A DNA stretch of 64,000 nucleotides, from contig NZ_WQLA01000005.1 of NCBI RefSeq assembly GCF_009755275.1, positions 248,001-312,000 on the forward strand, read 5' to 3'. This DNA comes from Mucilaginibacter aquatilis (GTDB lineage Bacteria > Bacteroidota > Bacteroidia > Sphingobacteriales > Sphingobacteriaceae). Position 1 is the stretch's first letter; every line of letters begins with the position of its first letter. Below, piece by piece: positions 42,770 to 52,618 of this stretch. Made by a program: the position numbers and the translations under genes. Below the pieces are notes generated by a model, which saw nothing but the letters and a program-made list of their open reading frames with translations, ran no database searches and was not told where the DNA came from.

Positions 42770-44158
42770 CTATTGCACTATGATTTTACGGATACGGTTA
42801 TTATTCGTGTCGCCTACGTAAATATTTTTATTAGCGTCAACTGCTATACCTGCGGGGCTCGAAAATAATGCGGTAGCCTTATTGCCATCAGCAAATCCTG
42901 CAGTAGCAGTTTTACCTGTAAGTGTATACAAAATTTTCGCTGCTGATACCTTAAGTATACGTCCGCTTTGATCTGTAACGTAAATGTTATTCTGATTATC
43001 AACAGCAATGCCTGACGGTGTGTTCAGCAAATTTTTTGTTGCCGAGTTGCCTACATACGTACTTACCACGCCTGCAAAAGTAATTTTGCGGATGTATGCG
43101 TTTGACTGATCAACAACAAACAGGTTTCCCTGCGCATCAAAAGCTACACCTGTAGGGCGATAAAATGCTGCTGCCGAAGTAGCATCTCCATTGGCCGAAC
43201 CGGGCGTACTTGCGCTGCCTATACCAGCGTAGGTAGTAACTACACCGGCTGATGTAATTTTACGTATACGGTTGTTATCACGATCGGCAACATAAAGATT
43301 TCCTTGCGCATCGGCAGTGATGCCGTAGGGCACATTAAAGCGGGCAGCACTACCTGTTCCATTGCTTGCTCCGGCGGTACCATCTCCTGCCAAAATAGTT
43401 ACCACACCAGCCTGGGTAATTTTGTAAACGGCATTATTACCAATATCTGTTACGTAAACATTTGAGCTTGCATCAACAGTAATTCCCTGCGGGCTATAAA
43501 ATTGAGCCGTAGCTGCCGAACCACCTGCAAAGCCAAGACCACCGCTACCTGCAAAGGTAGTAGTAACGCCGGCAGGTGTAACTTTACGTACTAAGTGGTT
43601 AAATGAATCGGCAACGTAAACATTACCCTGTGCATCAACCGCTACCCCTTGCGGATTGCCAAAACTTGCGCTGGCTCCGGTACCGTTGCTGTTGCCAAGT
43701 GTGCTGCTGCCGGCCAGGGTACTTGTAGTTACTGTGGTATCGGCTCCGGCGGCACTGGTTTTAAATGTTACCACATCTCCATACCCAATACCTGCCTCAG
43801 TTTGTGTATAAGCCCTTAGGTAGTATGTAGTGTTTGGCGTTAAGCCGGTTATAATGCTTTTGAAATTCACAGCAGCACCGTCGCTGGTTTTAGCGTCGGC
43901 AATGGTAGGTGTTTGGTTGGTTGCGCTGTAACACACACCTGTACTGCTAATAATTAAATTTGAGCCGTAATTAGTTACATTACCACCGCTTTGCGCGCCT
44001 GTTGTAGTAACGTTGGCCAACACCGGCAACGACTCAACCGAAGGAGCTACAGGAGTAGTATCGCCGCCATCTTTATTACAGCTTGTGAAAATTGCCGCTG
44101 CTGCCAAACACACTGCTGCAAGGCCATTTCTTATTACCGAATTTTGTAGAAAAATCAT
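42770..44158 (-). CDS. NHL-repeat lipoprotein
   Basis: A 462-residue predicted lipoprotein (lipobox IFTSC near residue 26, then NKDGGDTTP). After a linker comes a fibronectin-III-like domain (about 45-135, with LTPNTTYYLRAYTQTEAGIGYGD). The rest consists of NHL beta-propeller repeats of about 55 residues, each with a core like GVAVDAQGNVYVADSFNHLV RK. Six or so copies reach the C terminus, which ends RIRKIIVQ. Such propellers bind proteins or carbohydrates at the cell surface. It is monocistronic, convergent with the small membrane protein. Confidence 0.9.
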   Translation of the reverse strand: MIFLQNSVIRNGLAAVCLAAAAIFTSCNKDGGDTTPVAPSVESLPVLANVTTTGAQSGGNVTNYGSNLIISSTGVCYSATNQTPTIADAKTSDGAAVNFKSIITGLTPNTTYYLRAYTQTEAGIGYGDVVTFKTSAAGADTTVTTSTLAGSSTLGNSNGTGASASFGNPQGVAVDAQGNVYVADSFNHLVRKVTPAGVTTTFAGSGGLGFAGGSAATAQFYSPQGITVDASSNVYVTDIGNNAVYKITQAGVVTILAGDGTAGASNGTGSAARFNVPYGITADAQGNLYVADRDNNRIRKITSAGVVTTYAGIGSASTPGSANGDATSAAAFYRPTGVAFDAQGNLFVVDQSNAYIRKITFAGVVSTYVGNSATKNLLNTPSGIAVDNQNNIYVTDQSGRILKVSAAKILYTLTGKTATAGFADGNKATALFSSPAGIAVDANKNIYVGDTNNNRIRKIIVQ

Positions 44159-44374
44159 AAAAGTTCAATCATTCAATTACTTACTAGTTACGCAGCAACA
44201 CCAAACATTGCTACACTTAATGCTGCAACAAGCTGCTAAAATACCTATAATAAAATTACGGTGCTAATTACGCAACTGTTTACTGTTAAAACACATAAAC
44301 TAATGTTAAATAATGTTAATGCAATAAACAAATACTTGCTGAAACCTTGAAACAGCAATGTTGTTGATAGCAAT

Positions 44375-44860
44375 ATGTTTACCAGCGTAATAAAAAGAAC
44401 TTTAATTACTGTAAGCTTTAGCTGCCTGTTTACCCTTAATGTAAATGCTCAAAAAAAGACTGCCTTGCCACACGGTATGGTATTTGGAGCAAAACCCGGC
44501 AGTGTTGGCCTTATGCAGGCTTCAAAACTTGAAAGCTTTATGGGAAGGCGCACACGCACCAGCGCTGTAATTAACGGACGGGTTATAAAGGTTACCAAAC
44601 CAAAAGGCGGTTGGTTTGAACTTGACGCCGATAGCGGACGGGTTATAAAAGCACACTTTAAAAACTACAACGTAACACTACCAACCGCACTTAAGGGCCG
44701 CGAAGTTATTATTGAAGGGGTGGCTGCCAAGCAATTTATAGCTGATGACCAGCAACACATGGCCGGCGACACCGTAAAAGGCAAAAAGCAGCATGAAACC
44801 AATACGGACCCCAAAAGGCGTATTGTGTTTGAAGTTACCGGCTTAATGGTTAACAAGTAA
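44375..44860 (+). CDS. DUF4920 domain-containing exported protein
   Basis: A 161-residue exported protein: signal peptide to about VNAQK, then LPHGMVFGAKPG and GRVIKVTKPKGGWFELDADSG. LPTALKGREVIIEGVAAKQF follows, as in the DUF4920 family of Bacteroidota. It has the mixed beta structure of an OB-like fold. The function is unknown; the family occurs near periplasmic redox genes in some genomes. The stop codon is 4 bases from that of the convergent GH3 gene. Confidence 0.8.
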   Translation: MFTSVIKRTLITVSFSCLFTLNVNAQKKTALPHGMVFGAKPGSVGLMQASKLESFMGRRTRTSAVINGRVIKVTKPKGGWFELDADSGRVIKAHFKNYNVTLPTALKGREVIIEGVAAKQFIADDQQHMAGDTVKGKKQHETNTDPKRRIVFEVTGLMVNK

Positions 44861-44864
44861 TAAT

Positions 44865-46400
44865 TCAGGCTGCAGATACGCTGTTGCCATTCCCCATAAT
44901 CTGCAATAAGCTATCTATATACTCCCTGTTGTTGGCCAGGCGCGGCACTTTGTGTTGCCCGCCAAACTTGCCGCGTTGTTTCATCCAGGTTACGAAAGTA
45001 CCCTGAGCGGCAACATGCACTTTAGGGCGATGCAGGGCCATATCCTTAAAACGTTTGGCATCATAATCAGAGTTTACCTTGCGCAAGGTCTCATCTAACA
45101 GGTCAACAAAACGTTCAAATTCGGCAGGCTTTCTTTCAAACTCAACAATCCATTCATGGCCGCCACTCTTACTATCGCTGAAATATATTGGCGCGGCGGT
45201 GTAATCGGCTATTATAGCATCTGTTTGACGGCATGCTTCTTCCAGTGCACGCTCGGCATTGTCAATAATTACCTCCTCGCCAAAAGCATTAATGTAGTGT
45301 TTGGTACGCCCGGTAATTTGTATGCGGTAAGGGTCTAAAGAGGTAAAGCGCACAGTGTCACCAATCATATAGCGCCACAAACCCGCGTTTGTACTTATAA
45401 TAAGCGCATAGTTCTCGCCCGTTTGTACCTCATCAAGTGTTAATGTGCGCGGGTTCTCGTCGTGCAAATTTTCTAAAGGTAAAAACTCATAATAAATGCC
45501 GTAATCAAGCATCAGCAACATATCACCCGGCTCTTCCCTATCCTGTATTCCAAAGAAACCTTCACTTGCATTATAGGTTTCAAGGTAATACATGACATCG
45601 GTAGGAATAAGCTTTTTAAATTGTTCGCGGTATGGTGTAAAGCTTACCGCTCCATGAAAGTACAGCTCCAGGTTTGGCCACACTTCTAAAAGATTATTTT
45701 TACCTGTAATCTCCAGTATTCGCTTAAACAGTAACAAGTTCCAAGTAGGTACACCACTAATGGTTGTTACATTTACATTGATGGTGGCATGTGCCATCTT
45801 CTCAATTTTTTCCTCAAAATTTTCAAGCAATGCAATGGTAAGGTCGGGGGTACGGTAAAACTCGGCCCACATGGGCAGGTTCTTCATAATTACGGCCGAT
45901 AAATCTCCAAAATAAGTATCGGCATTTAACTGACCAACCTGGTGGCTCCCGCCCAATGTTAAACCTTTACCGGTAAACAACATGGCATCGGGCCGGTTGT
46001 TACAGTAAATGGTAAGCATATCCTTACCACCCTTAAAGTGACATTCCTCTAACGACTCCTCACTTACCGGTATAAATTTACTCCTGTCGTTTGTGGTACC
46101 CGATGACTTTGCAAACCAACGAATTTCTGATGGCCACAATACATTTTGCTCACCTTTAAGCATGCGCTCAATGTATGGCTTCAGCGTATCGTAGTTTTGC
46201 AACGGTACACGTTCCTTAAAATCAGCAAGGTTTTTTATGCTTTTATAATGGTGCTGCTTACCCCATTCAGTATCCTGGGCATTATGAATAAGTTGATTAA
46301 ACCATTCGGTTTGAACCTCGTTAGGATATTTCATAAAAAGCTCAATCTGATGAATGCGCTTTTTCATGAGCCAGGTAACAACGGAGTTTAAGATGGTCAT
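44865..46400 (-). CDS. GH3-family acyl-adenylate/amide synthetase
   Basis: A 511-residue protein of the GH3 auxin-responsive family (ANL superfamily relatives). Motifs include EVQTEWFNQLIHNAQDTEWG, the ATP-binding loop AKSSGTTNDRSKFIPVS, GVPTWNLLLFKRILE and LETYNASEGFFGIQD. IISTNAGLWRYMIGDTVRF follows and then GRTKHYINAFGEEVIID, with a C-terminal domain. Plant relatives conjugate hormones to amino acids; bacterial relatives in Bacteroidota have unknown substrates. It is downstream of lptB by 21 bases, so the two are probably co-transcribed. Confidence 0.9.
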   Translation of the reverse strand: MTILNSVVTWLMKKRIHQIELFMKYPNEVQTEWFNQLIHNAQDTEWGKQHHYKSIKNLADFKERVPLQNYDTLKPYIERMLKGEQNVLWPSEIRWFAKSSGTTNDRSKFIPVSEESLEECHFKGGKDMLTIYCNNRPDAMLFTGKGLTLGGSHQVGQLNADTYFGDLSAVIMKNLPMWAEFYRTPDLTIALLENFEEKIEKMAHATINVNVTTISGVPTWNLLLFKRILEITGKNNLLEVWPNLELYFHGAVSFTPYREQFKKLIPTDVMYYLETYNASEGFFGIQDREEPGDMLLMLDYGIYYEFLPLENLHDENPRTLTLDEVQTGENYALIISTNAGLWRYMIGDTVRFTSLDPYRIQITGRTKHYINAFGEEVIIDNAERALEEACRQTDAIIADYTAAPIYFSDSKSGGHEWIVEFERKPAEFERFVDLLDETLRKVNSDYDAKRFKDMALHRPKVHVAAQGTFVTWMKQRGKFGGQHKVPRLANNREYIDSLLQIMGNGNSVSAA

Positions 46401-46421
46401 AGCAGTATTGCGACAGCCAAA

Positions 46422-47159
46422 TTAAGCAAAAGTTTTTCTTTTCAGCACAAAGTTGGCCCCAAGGTATACCTTGCGCACCATCTCATTAGCGGCAAGTATT
46501 TCGGGCACACCCGATTCAAGAATTTTACCTTCAAATAAAAGATAAGCCCTATCAGTTATAGAGAGTGTCTCCTGTACGTTGTGATCGGTAATCAGAATAC
46601 CGATGTTACGGTGCTTTAGCTTGTAAACCATAGCCTGTATCTCTTCAACGGCAATAGGGTCAACACCGGCAAAAGGTTCATCAAGCAATATAAAATTGGG
46701 CTGAGCTGCAAGTGCACGGGCTATTTCGGTACGGCGGCGTTCTCCACCCGATAGCAGATCTCCACGGTTTTTGCGAACGCGGTGTAAACTGAATTCATCT
46801 ATCAGTTCCTCCAGCTTATCTTTTTGTTCGGCCTTGGTCATGCCACCCATTTCAAGCACTGCTTTGATGTTGTCTTCAACCGTAAGCTTACGAAAAACCG
46901 ATGCTTCCTGCGCCAGGTAACCAATACCTTTTTGCGCACGGCGGTACATGGCATCATTGGTTATTTCTTCATCGTCCAAATAAATGTGGCCTTCGTTAGG
47001 TTTTATCAAACCCACAATCATATAAAACGACGTGGTTTTTCCGGCACCGTTAGGCCCCAGTAATCCCACTATCTCGCCCTGCGATACGTTAAACGACACA
47101 TCGTTTACTACGGTACGCTGTTTATATTTCTTTACCAGATTATCGGCGCGTAAATTCAT
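46422..47159 (-). CDS. lptB: LPS export ABC transporter ATP-binding protein
   Basis: A 245-residue ABC ATPase. The motifs are Walker [18 protein letters not shown]-loop [15 protein letters not shown], signature [17 protein letters not shown], Walker [13 protein letters not shown] and H-loop ITDHNVQ. The AGVDP form, the GERRR signature variant and the C-terminal YLGANFVL are typical of LptB, the motor that extracts LPS from the inner membrane with LptFG(C). Other lpt genes are not nearby. It lies between recJ and the GH3 gene on the same strand. Confidence 0.95.
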   Translation of the reverse strand: MNLRADNLVKKYKQRTVVNDVSFNVSQGEIVGLLGPNGAGKTTSFYMIVGLIKPNEGHIYLDDEEITNDAMYRRAQKGIGYLAQEASVFRKLTVEDNIKAVLEMGGMTKAEQKDKLEELIDEFSLHRVRKNRGDLLSGGERRRTEIARALAAQPNFILLDEPFAGVDPIAVEEIQAMVYKLKHRNIGILITDHNVQETLSITDRAYLLFEGKILESGVPEILAANEMVRKVYLGANFVLKRKTFA

Positions 47160-47236
47160 TTTGATTGTATTGTGAGTGTGGCTAAGTGGTGAGTAGTTTT
47201 ATTTATGGCTATAAACCATCAACAATAAACCAAACA

Positions 47237-48934
47237 CTAACACCTTATTCCTTTAATATTTAATTGTATTGAACGCTTTTCGCGCCAAATGTTCTCTTCA
47301 ATAGTATAACAAATATCAAACGGTTTGCCTTTGCGTATTTCCTCAATGCATTCACCCTGGTTAAAGGCAATACAGTCAAACAAAGGCGAGCCGCTTTGGT
47401 GTACACACATTTTAATATGGTTACTTCCAACCAAACTAACGTTGCCATACACCGAAACATTGCGCGAAATAAACACCGGGCACACATTTTCGGGCCCAAA
47501 CGGACCAAACTGTGTCAAAACTCTAAAAAACTTGGATGTAATTTTCTCCAGCTTAAGCTCCGCATCTATCTGTATTTCCTGAATAAGCTGCTGCTCGGTT
47601 ATGGTTGCAGCCACTACTTCTTCAAACCGTGCTGTAAAAGCTTCCACCTGCTCGGGCTTCATGGTTAAACCAGCTGCATACTTGTGTCCGCCAAATTGCA
47701 GCAGTAAATCACTGCAGCCGCATAAGGCTTCGTACAAATCAAAACCAACAACTGATCGGGCTGAGCCCGCTACATGCCCGTTAGAGTGGGTTAACACAAT
47801 GGTTGGCCGGTAATATTTCTCAGTAAGGCGTGATGCCACAATACCAATAACCCCTTTGTGCCACCGCTCGTTGAACACCACCGTTGATTTACGCCCGGTC
47901 ATTACCGCATCAGCCGCTATCATGCTCAGGGCCTCGTCGGTTATGGCAAGGTCATGGCCCTTGCGCTCCAGGTTTTTTTCGCTGATGAGCATTCCCTTTG
48001 CTTTGGCAGCTTCCATATCTTCTGAAAGCAGCAGCTCCACAGAGTGGCGCGCATTATCAATACGACCTGCAGCATTAATGCGCGGGCCAATCATAAAAAC
48101 CACGTCAGATATGGAGTAATTACTGGTTTTTCCGGCTATATCCATCAGCACCTTTATGCCGGTACCCGGGTTACTGTTAATTTTTTGCAGACCGAAGCTG
48201 GCCAGTGTACGGTTTTCGCCGGTTACGTGCACAATATCACAGGCTATGCTGGTGGCTACCAGGTCAAGATAGTTGGCAACTTCATCAAAGCTGATATCGT
48301 TTTTTTGTGCGTAGGCCTGTATCAGTTTAAAGCCAATACCGCAACCCGAAAGCTCTTTGTACGGATAGTCACAATCATTACGCTTAGGGTCGAGCACGGC
48401 CACCGCTTCGGGCAGTTCATTGCCGGGAGTATGGTGATCACATATAATGAAGTCAACCCCTAACTCATTTGCGTAAGCTACTTTATCAACCGCTTTTATA
48501 CCACAATCAAGCGCTATAATGAGCGTAAAATTGTTTTGAGCGGCATAATCAATACCTTGTGTTGATATACCGTAACCTTCCAGGTAACGATCGGGGATGT
48601 AATATTCTATTCTGCTGTACCGCTTTCTGAAAAAACTGTAAACAACGGTAACGGCTGTGGTACCGTCCACATCATAATCACCGTATATTAAAATATTTTC
48701 GCCGGTTTGTATGGCTTTTTCAATACGCTCAATTGCCTGTTCCATCCCTTGCATCAGGAAGGGATCATGCAGATGCCGCATATCAGGACGGAAGAAAAAC
48801 CGGGCCTCCTCAAAAGTTTGAATACCTCTTTGCAACAACATGGCAGCCAAAACCTCATCAATACCTAACTCGGCCGAAATACGCTTTACCTCATTAATAT
48901 CGGGATTTTGCTTAAGTGCCCACCGTTTTTGCAT
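47237..48934 (-). CDS. recJ: single-stranded-DNA-specific exonuclease RecJ
   Basis: A 565-residue 5'-3' exonuclease of the DHH superfamily. The conserved motifs are IYGDYDVDGTTAVTVVYSFF (DHH domain motif I), ALDCG, FIICDHHTPGNELP (DHH motif), GCGIGFKL and GPRINAAGRI. The DHHA1 domain includes AGSARSVVGFDLYEALCGCSDLLLQFGGHKYAAGLT. An OB-fold C-terminal domain contains GNVSLVGSNHIKMCV. It acts in recombination and mismatch or base-excision repair. It is transcribed toward lptB, and a minus-strand TAnnTTTG box precedes it. Confidence 0.96.
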   Translation of the reverse strand: MQKRWALKQNPDINEVKRISAELGIDEVLAAMLLQRGIQTFEEARFFFRPDMRHLHDPFLMQGMEQAIERIEKAIQTGENILIYGDYDVDGTTAVTVVYSFFRKRYSRIEYYIPDRYLEGYGISTQGIDYAAQNNFTLIIALDCGIKAVDKVAYANELGVDFIICDHHTPGNELPEAVAVLDPKRNDCDYPYKELSGCGIGFKLIQAYAQKNDISFDEVANYLDLVATSIACDIVHVTGENRTLASFGLQKINSNPGTGIKVLMDIAGKTSNYSISDVVFMIGPRINAAGRIDNARHSVELLLSEDMEAAKAKGMLISEKNLERKGHDLAITDEALSMIAADAVMTGRKSTVVFNERWHKGVIGIVASRLTEKYYRPTIVLTHSNGHVAGSARSVVGFDLYEALCGCSDLLLQFGGHKYAAGLTMKPEQVEAFTARFEEVVAATITEQQLIQEIQIDAELKLEKITSKFFRVLTQFGPFGPENVCPVFISRNVSVYGNVSLVGSNHIKMCVHQSGSPLFDCIAFNQGECIEEIRKGKPFDICYTIEENIWREKRSIQLNIKGIRC

Positions 48935-48982
48935 ACTTTTGTAATACGAAACCTTTTATTGTTTTACAGGGTTTATAACCCA

Positions 48983-48990
48983 CAAAGGTA
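48983..48990 (-). promoter_or_regulatory. -7 box for recJ
   Basis: On the minus strand the sequence reads TACCTTTG, an exact TAnnTTTG match 48 bases before the recJ ATG, in the gap shared with the divergent MBL-fold gene. Confidence 0.45.
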
Positions 48991-49020
48991 CATTTCTAAA
49001 TATAACACGCTACAGTAACT

Positions 49021-49791
49021 ATGGAAATTTTTGCATTAGGTGAAGGCTCTTACTCGGTTGATTCCTCAAAACAGTTTATACCATTTAACCCGGCTACTGA
49101 TAATGCAAAAGACCGCCCCGGCTCACTGTTTATTCACGTAAACCCTTTTTTGGTAAAAACAGACCGCGACCTTATTATACTGGATAGCGGTTTGGGTTTG
49201 AAAGATAGCAGCGGCGAACTTATTATACATCAAAACATACGTAAAGCAGGTTTTGCCCCGGGCGAGGTTACGCTGGTGCTGCAATCACACCTTCATTATG
49301 ATCATACCGGCGGTTTGGTAGTTGAGCGCAACGGCAAGCTTGAGCCAAGCTTTCCGCAGGCAACACATGTTATTAATAAGGGTGAATGGGAAGTGGCAAT
49401 GTCGGGCAAGTCAAGCTCGTATCGAAAGCCAATATTTGAAGCCCTTGAGCGCGAAGCAAAAATTGAATTTGTTGAGGATAACGGAGAAGTAAGGCCAGGT
49501 ATTCACTTTGAATTATCGGGCGGACATACCCAATATCACCAGGTATTTTTGATTGAAAACAACGGGCAAAAATGCTTTTTTGGCGGCGATGAACTGCCGG
49601 AACCTGAGCAGTTGCTCCGGAAGTTTGCTGCGAAGTATGATTATGACGGCAAAAGGGCTATGCACCTGCGCGAGGAATACGGAACGAAAGCATCTGCCGA
49701 AAACTGGGCCTGCTTATTCTATCACGCCAAGTCAACAGCTATCGGCTACGTATCACAACAAGACGATACGTTTAGCATAAAGCCTTATTAA
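49021..49791 (+). CDS. MBL-fold metallo-hydrolase
   Basis: A 256-residue metallo-beta-lactamase fold protein. The zinc motif is QSHLHYDHTGG with His90, His92, Asp94 and His95; further ligands are in HFELSGGHTQYHQVFLIE and FFGGDELP. A C-terminal segment ends AIGYVSQQDDTF. The closest functional types are lactonases and other small hydrolases (AHL-lactonase-like), but the substrate is not readable. It is divergent from recJ and overlaps the convergent response regulator gene by 4 bases. Confidence 0.9.
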   Translation: MEIFALGEGSYSVDSSKQFIPFNPATDNAKDRPGSLFIHVNPFLVKTDRDLIILDSGLGLKDSSGELIIHQNIRKAGFAPGEVTLVLQSHLHYDHTGGLVVERNGKLEPSFPQATHVINKGEWEVAMSGKSSSYRKPIFEALEREAKIEFVEDNGEVRPGIHFELSGGHTQYHQVFLIENNGQKCFFGGDELPEPEQLLRKFAAKYDYDGKRAMHLREEYGTKASAENWACLFYHAKSTAIGYVSQQDDTFSIKPY

Positions 49792-50210
49792 ATTGTATTT
49801 TCAACAGCAAACAGCTCTCTGATTTTCTCTACGTTTAACGGTTTCGATATAAAATCTTTAACCAAATCATATGATTTAGCTTTGTTAATATCATTGCTGA
49901 AAACAGATGAGGAGATAATGTATATTTTAGATTTCCCAAGAGGATCGAGCCCTAAACGCTTGTACTCATCCAAAAACTCCCATCCGTTCATTATGGGCAT
50001 GTTAATGTCGAGCAAGATATAGTCAGGCAAATTTTCAGGGTTTTTTTCCTGAATTTCAAGCAATTGATTTATAGCATAACTCCCGTCCAAACAAGCGGTT
50101 ATATCAGCATATACCAGTGCTTTTTTAATAAGCTTTATTGAAATAAAATTGTTGATCTCGTCGTCATCAACCAATAATATGCTAATAGGTTTGGAGTTGC
50201 TCATTGTCAT
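49788..50210 (-). CDS. single-domain CheY-like response regulator
   Basis: A 140-residue receiver domain and nothing else: ISILLVDDDEINNFI with Asp15-Asp16, phospho-acceptor Asp68 in YILLDINMPIMNG, Ser/Thr at IISSSVFSND and Lys in FISKPLNVE. Such small receivers in Bacteroidota often sit next to a hybrid kinase, but none is adjacent here, so it is an orphan. It probably relays phosphate or binds a partner. It overlaps the MBL gene's end by 4 bases. Confidence 0.92.
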   Translation of the reverse strand: MTMSNSKPISILLVDDDEINNFISIKLIKKALVYADITACLDGSYAINQLLEIQEKNPENLPDYILLDINMPIMNGWEFLDEYKRLGLDPLGKSKIYIISSSVFSNDINKAKSYDLVKDFISKPLNVEKIRELFAVENTI

Positions 50211-50268
50211 AATTATTCCTTATACGGAAAGTACAACATAATTGTTTCATTCCCTTAAGTTTTAAAAC

Positions 50269-50300
50269 AAAAAAAATCCTGATATGTTAACCAGGATTTT
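50269..50300 (-). terminator. Terminator of the YceI-like gene
   Basis: On the minus strand AAAATCCTG pairs with CAGGATTTT, followed by a long T run, 27 bases after the YceI stop. Confidence 0.85.
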
Positions 50301-50326
50301 CTATATACGATTAGAAGTTTGAAATG

Positions 50327-50920
50327 TTAGCGGGTTGCTACTAAATTTATGTTTAATACAAACTCGTCATCAATGGCTTTATCACCTATGCTTGCGAAAA
50401 AGCTTTTTGAACCGTAACGGATATCGTGTTTAGTACGATCAACCTTAACGTCAGTTGCGTTTACGGTTAAAGTGTTACCAGCTACGCTGTAAGTAGCAGG
50501 AAATGTAATAACACTTGTTTTACCTTTAACCATTAAGTTACCTGTTACGTTAACTTTACCAGCACCTGCAGGAGCGATTTTGGTAGCAGTAAAATCAGCA
50601 GTTGGGTATTTTTCAACACCAAAGAAATCTTCTGATTTTAAGTGACCTAATAATTTGCCTTTTCCTTCGCCGCTTAAATCAGTACAGTCCATGCTGTTCA
50701 TGTCAATAACAAATTTACCGCCGGTAGGAACTTTGCCGTTTGTAGCAACTTCACCTGAGGCAAGTTTGATGGTACCGCTGTGCTGGCCTGTAACTTTTTT
50801 ACCTACCCATTCAATTTTACTTTTTTGAGTGTCAACTTTAAAAGTTACCGGTGCTACTGGTTTAAAAGCAACTAAAGCCACCGCTATAACTGCTGTAAAT
50901 AAGGTTGTTAATTTTTTCAT
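50327..50920 (-). CDS. YceI family periplasmic protein
   Basis: About 197 residues from ATG 50920 (MKKLTTLFTAVIAVALVAFK). A signal peptide is followed by the YceI lipocalin-like beta barrel: VTFKVDTQKSKIEWVGKKVT and GKVPTGGKFVIDMNSMDCTDL. LLGHLKSEDFFGVEKYPTADF follows and then DVKVDRTKHDIRYGSKSFF. Relatives bind isoprenoid or fatty-acid-like lipids in the periplasm. A TACATTTG box is upstream on the same strand, and a terminator follows. It is monocistronic. Confidence 0.93.
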   Translation of the reverse strand: MKKLTTLFTAVIAVALVAFKPVAPVTFKVDTQKSKIEWVGKKVTGQHSGTIKLASGEVATNGKVPTGGKFVIDMNSMDCTDLSGEGKGKLLGHLKSEDFFGVEKYPTADFTATKIAPAGAGKVNVTGNLMVKGKTSVITFPATYSVAGNTLTVNATDVKVDRTKHDIRYGSKSFFASIGDKAIDDEFVLNINLVATR

Positions 50921-50938
50921 GTTTGTTTTAAAAGAATA

Positions 50939-50946
50939 CAAATGTA
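50939..50946 (-). promoter_or_regulatory. -7 box for the YceI-like gene
   Basis: On the minus strand the sequence reads TACATTTG, an exact TAnnTTTG match 18 bases before the ATG at 50920. Confidence 0.5.
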
Positions 50947-51028
50947 ACAGATTAAAATAAATGTTTAAACATCTAATATTTTATTTGCTTTTGTATGACA
51001 ATTTATGGTTTGTATGGTTTAATACTTA

Positions 51029-52594
51029 ATGACTAAAAAGAAATTTACACTGCTGAACCTTATATTTTGCTTGTTTTCAAGCTTAGCATTTGCACAGCAT
51101 CAAACGCCTGCCCAACTTTACCCCCAGTTGTTTGATGCTGTACAAATGCAACAAGTTTATAGTGACGGTAAAACATTTGTTGACGCGCAGCCCACGCGCC
51201 CTGTAGTTGCCATTCTTAAAGACTACCGTCAGCAAAAAAATCAACCGGGATTTAATCTGAACGCTTTTGTTAAAGCAAACTTCAAAGCGCCAGTTGAAAG
51301 TGGCATACCATATAAGAGTAACGTAAGTGCAGGCATACGTAAACATATAGATACGCTGTGGAATGTATTACAACACGTTGCCGATACGGCTAAAGGCACC
51401 ACGCTTATACCACTACCGCATGATTATATTGTACCGGGCGGCCGATTCAGAGAAATTTATTATTGGGATTCATACTTTACTATGCTTGGCCTTGAGGAGG
51501 CTAAACGCTTTAAACTGATAGAGAGCATGGTAGATAATTTTGCTTACCTGATTGATAAAAACGGGCATATACCTAACGGCAACCGCACCTATTACCTTAC
51601 TCGTTCGCAGCCCCCATTTTTTTCTTTCATGGTGCAGTTGCTTGCCAGGCATAAAGGCAACAGCGTTTTAAAAAAATATTTACCGCAATTACTTAAAGAA
51701 TATGCTTACTGGATGCAGGGCGCTGTAAACTTAAAAGCAGGCACGGCAGCAATGCACGTAGTAAGCATGCCCAACGGTAGCTTGCTTAACCGCTACTGGG
51801 ATGCAAGTGCACAACCGCGTGAGGAATCATACCGCGAAGATGTTTTAACTGCACGCGAAACCAGCCAGCTTAAGGATGAGTTTTACAGGAATATAAGAGC
51901 AGCGGCCGAATCGGGCTGGGATTTCAGCAGCCGCTGGCTTGCTGACGGAAAATCACTTGCAACCATACAAACTACAAACTTTGCAGCGGTTGACTTAAAC
52001 TGTCTGCTTTACAACCTTGAAAACGTGATAGCACAAGCTTACAAAATCAGCAATAAGCCTCAATTGGCAGCACAATTTAATACCAAGGCTGCTAAACGTA
52101 AAAAAGCCATTGATAAGTATTGCTGGGATGCTAAAGCAGGTTGTTATAAAGATTACAACTGGAAGCTTAAAAGCATTTCATCACAGGTTACTATTGCTAC
52201 TGCATTTCCGCTGTTTACAGGTATTGCCAACAGTGCGCAGGCCAGTCAGGTTGCCGCACTCATTAAAAACAAGTTTATACAACCTGGCGGTATTGCTGCT
52301 ACTTTAAAATCTACAGGCCAGCAATGGGACCAGCCAAACGGTTGGGCTCCTTTACAATATGTAACCATTATGGGACTACGTAACTACCAATACTACAATA
52401 TTGCTAAAGGTGCTGCAGAGAAATGGATAACGCTGAACATTAACGTATTTAAACAAACAGGCAAGCTGCTTGAAAAATACGACATTCAGCACGCCGATGC
52501 AACTGCGGGCGGCGGCGAATATCCTTTACAAGATGGGTTTGGCTGGACAAACGGTGTGTTACTAAAGCTCATGAACTTATACCGGTACAAGTAG
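51029..52594 (+). CDS. treA: periplasmic trehalase (GH37)
   Basis: A 521-residue exported alpha,alpha-trehalase; signal peptide ends near FAQHQ. GH37 signatures are VPGGRFREIYYWDSYFTMLGL and QQWDQPNGWAPLQ. Other conserved blocks are HIPNGNRTYYLTRSQPPF, ESGWDFSSRWL (the acid Asp in this block), and DATAGGGEYPLQDGFGWTNGV with the basic Glu. Trehalose is hydrolysed to two glucose units in the periplasm. It stands alone, next to an unknown exported protein and a YceI gene; no trehalose operon is adjacent. Possible promoter: TTTG at 50990-50993 and TATGGTTTA 19 bases further on. Confidence 0.95.
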   Translation: MTKKKFTLLNLIFCLFSSLAFAQHQTPAQLYPQLFDAVQMQQVYSDGKTFVDAQPTRPVVAILKDYRQQKNQPGFNLNAFVKANFKAPVESGIPYKSNVSAGIRKHIDTLWNVLQHVADTAKGTTLIPLPHDYIVPGGRFREIYYWDSYFTMLGLEEAKRFKLIESMVDNFAYLIDKNGHIPNGNRTYYLTRSQPPFFSFMVQLLARHKGNSVLKKYLPQLLKEYAYWMQGAVNLKAGTAAMHVVSMPNGSLLNRYWDASAQPREESYREDVLTARETSQLKDEFYRNIRAAAESGWDFSSRWLADGKSLATIQTTNFAAVDLNCLLYNLENVIAQAYKISNKPQLAAQFNTKAAKRKKAIDKYCWDAKAGCYKDYNWKLKSISSQVTIATAFPLFTGIANSAQASQVAALIKNKFIQPGGIAATLKSTGQQWDQPNGWAPLQYVTIMGLRNYQYYNIAKGAAEKWITLNINVFKQTGKLLEKYDIQHADATAGGGEYPLQDGFGWTNGVLLKLMNLYRYK

Positions 52595-52618
52595 GCTTGC
52601 TTTAACCCGTTTGAGTAT

